The translations under genes and the position numbers were made by a program. 64,000 bases of DNA from Camillea tinctor (taxonomy: Eukaryota; Ascomycota; Sordariomycetes; Xylariales; Xylariaceae): the NCBI GenBank assembly GCA_022578605.1, contig MU394078.1, positions 333,358 through 397,357 of the forward strand. The letters are read 5' to 3'. The notes under the pieces are model-generated. The model was not told where the DNA came from, did no database searches, and saw only the letters and a program-made list of their open reading frames with translations. Each line of letters opens with the position of its first letter. The stretch's first letter is position 1. Shown piece by piece: positions 61,343 to 64,000 of the stretch.

Positions 61343-64000
61343 ATCACACGCCCAAACAACGCACGTACGTTCTTCAGGAAATAGGCAATAAAACCAGACC
61401 AGATATCCCCCCCCCCCCCAAAGAAAAGAAAAAAGTTGGCCGAAGAAGGGAATATTAGAGGTATGTAAAAACACAACAGGATTCCTGGAACTGATTGCAG
61501 CATTGAAGCTTTGATGTTTGTTAAAGTCTTGTCTTCATTGTTGTTATTGTATTATCCCCATCCCCGCCCATAAAGATGTCTGGCTGGACCCCCTGGTTTG
61601 AACCGACACGCATTGCGCCATCCACACACCACAAGTGACCCAAGATAGTGGTAGAGCCGATGCCAGTGATGTCCAGGGTCCCTCTTAATCCTCGCTATGC
61701 TGATCAATCAGATGCCAGCAAAAATAATGCCAGTAAAGAACGCTGTGCTGACGTTTCTTTCCCAGGCCCTGTTGCGTACCTACTTCTACGTGTTAGTGCC
61801 TTTTCCGAGTTTTTCATCTATTCGGGATCTTGTGCAGACGCCACAGTATGCGATCGAGCAGACTTGGCAAGGCAGATCGGAAGCAAGACACAGGAACAGT
61901 GCGCATACCATGAATTGACTACATATCTACTGCCCGCAAAGCACCGCAGCCTGTTGACGATAGCTACCTAAGGTTGGGTAGCTAGCAGCTAGCTCTTGGA
62001 AGCTCTATTCCCGCGAGCGAAATTCCATCGAGTTGGGAAACCTGGAGCGCTTACGCGGGGGACCTACCGGAGAGCATAGTCGTTGGCCTGTTGTTTTAGT
62101 GTCTTGCTCCGATCTTCTATGGTTATTTATTGCCGGATACTGAGTCGTCTGCATAAAGCATCCCGTTGCGATTTTTTGTTTTCCTCTGCTTGCTTCTATT
62201 CTACCTTTCTTTTTATTCTTTAGGTTTTTATCTTGGAGTCCTCGTCGGTTGAGAGCTGACAGAGTCTTTGAATTGGTCAGATTAAAAAAAAAGAACCCCT
62301 CTCAGGGCTTTGTCGGTCGGCGCATGACAGTGTGATTGGAAAAGGCACAGCTTGGCATCTCATGGTGACAGGGGATTTGACAAAGGTCGGTGTGAAATCT
62401 GGGCTTCTGCAAGCCATCGTACCCCCCCCCCCCCCCCCCCCTTCTCTCTCTTTACCCTTACCATACCACATACCTCCCTAGCTACATAGCAGCACACTTC
62501 TTACAGCACACCACCTACACAAGTCGGCACAGGGCTCTCCTACTCTCCTACTGTCTTTCTACAGGGACTGGTTCCTTTTTTTCTTCTGTCTTCCTAATAG
62601 AGACACTGGAGCCCACTAATAGATCTTTCTGCCCCTCCACCCCTCCCCCCTCCCCTGGACTATGCGATGCACACAGTACATACAACATCCGTCTATGTCA
62701 TTGTCACTGGCAAGAGCCTACTATACAATCGGCTTTAGATGTTGATGGTGGTGGCTGTAGCTACGCATTTTCTCTCGGAAGAAAAGAAAAATGAACAGAG
62801 CTCTCGAGCTTGTGTCTACCATTATTCTCACTATGTTCGTCATATTTGCTGACCGTTGCAATTTCTGCGGAACGACGAAAAGTTACGGAACCGGTTACCG
62901 TTATTCGAATCGCTTATAAACGATTCGTCTTCGTCAGTACAGGTAGCATTGCCAACATTATCAGCATTACCACCACGTCTTGGGCGGAACGAAGCACGCC
63001 TCTCTACCAAGCAAGAGGTTCCCCGAATGAATCAACAACTCAATAAGGTATTTATTGTACATACATACATATATATTGATTGATACACCGTCCTCGTCTG
63101 TTTTTTGTTTGTTTTACTATATCCCCTATATCCCCAGCATACCCCCCCTTTTACCCCGTACGAGGAAAGAAGAAAAGAAAAAAAAAAGAAAAGAAAAGAA
63201 AAGAGAAAAATAGTGAGCAGTTATCTTGCTTCGGCTCTTTTCTTTTATTTCCTTATTAATTAATAGAAGGCCAATTGGATTAATGGGGCATGCATCATCG
63301 ATGCTGAGAGGACGCGCAAAGGAGGCACCAACAAACGGCTTCCACATCGAGCTTTGAAGTCGAGAATAGGAAACCCGAAGAAAAGAAAAAAAAAGTCAAA
63401 GGTTAGTACACTATATGATGCTGCATACACATATTTCATACATGATATATATCACATCTCCTCTACGAATTTACCTACTCATCCATACATACATATTAAC
63501 TCTCCTGTCTATACCACTTACCCTATCCCCCCCCTCCTATCTCTCCTTATAAACGTTGTTCTTTTCCTGTTTTACCCTATTCTCCCTCATTATTATTTTT
63601 ACCTAATCTTCTCTACTTATTCATCTATTTGTTACTTGTTCTGGTATCTTTCCAAAGAATAAGTGGAAGTTAGGGAAAAAGAAAAGTAAGGAGAAACTAT
63701 GACATTACATTATATTCACTTTGCTTTTGTATTTTCTTTTCCTTTTATGGTGTAACTGATAAAGTTGTCAACCCATCCTTTTCCAAACCTGCAATCCGTT
63801 TCTGTCTGTTTTAGGGAAACGAACAAGAGGCCTAGAAAAAGAAAAGAAGGAGAAGAAAAAGAGAAAAAAAGAGAAAAAGAAAATCCCAAGTAAATCTAAG
63901 CATATTGGGGTTTTTCCTTTGTACTACTACGTACGTCACAGTTCGAGTGTCACTGGAGAAGTTGGAAGGAAGGCCCCCAAAACCCACCCCCCTCTCTTCT
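61343..64000. other. Pyrimidine/purine-rich region, possible leader of a gene beyond the window
   Basis: A C run occurs at about 61411-61421 and a 20-base C run at 62422-62441. From 62.1 kb onward, long C/T and A/G-rich tracts dominate, including GAAAA-type repeats at 63.17-63.2 and 63.83-63.88 kb, as in long fungal 5' leaders. A plus-strand frame at about 62860-63050 looks mildly protein-like and ends at a GTATTT donor-like site, but no gene can be assembled. Any gene would lie beyond 64 kb. Confidence 0.4.

Noticed and set aside
61575..61650. tRNA-like A and B box pair on the minus strand
   Set aside because: A TGGCGCAATGCG box is followed only a few bases later by GGTTCAAACC. The spacing is too short for a tRNA and the stems do not pair.

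Overview
The window is nuclear DNA of a filamentous ascomycete (Pezizomycotina, most likely Sordariomycetes). The protein-coding genes are split by short introns of about 50-100 bases with GTRAGT-like donors, CTAAC/CTGAC-like branch points and YAG acceptors. The protein families are typical of moulds: C2H2 plus fungal-specific transcription factor, a Dal5-type transporter, a WSC-linked GH16 glucanase and a secreted DUF4360 protein. Leaders are pyrimidine-rich and intergenic DNA is AT-rich. There are no operons, CRISPR arrays or bacterial signals.

Layout. Bases 1-10171 hold no gene I can name; the first 96 bases are homopolymer-rich and look like a low-quality edge. Bases 10172-47506 are a compact island of thirteen genes. 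In order they are: a C2H2/fungal_trans regulator (+), an F-box protein (+), peroxin PEX12 (+), a secreted DUF4360 protein (+), a Dal5-like major facilitator (-), a TMEM16/Ist2-type scramblase or channel (-), a calcineurin-like phosphoesterase (+), a GH16 glucanase with a WSC domain (-), carnitine acetyltransferase CAT2 (+), cyclase-associated protein SRV2/CAP (-), a Mak32-type PfkB protein (+), the Arf-GAP GLO3 (-) and TIM21 (+). From 28.4 kb onward the genes alternate strictly in strand. Bases 47507-64000 are gene-poor. They contain an assembly gap (N run at 49844-49853) whose two flanks are copies of the same ~98 bases, one possible short two-exon gene on the minus strand (50749-51188), a 78-base palindrome at 53152-53229, and several simple repeats.

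How the genes work together. They are mostly unrelated housekeeping genes, not a pathway cluster. Two touch peroxisomes (PEX12, needed for matrix import, and CAT2, which ends in a PTS1 signal), two touch mitochondria (CAT2 with a presequence-like first exon, and TIM21), and others serve Golgi traffic (GLO3), cortical actin (CAP), ER-plasma membrane lipid or ion handling (TMEM16) and the cell wall (GH16/WSC). I see no secondary-metabolite cluster, defence island or intact transposon. The most interesting items are the dual-targeting design of CAT2, the missing catalytic aspartate in the PfkB protein, the long palindrome, a frame-preserving retained intron in the F-box gene, and the artefactual duplication at the gap. 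I did not find a convincing undescribed system.

All exon joins were worked out by hand from splice signals, frame continuity and family knowledge, and none was tested by alignment.
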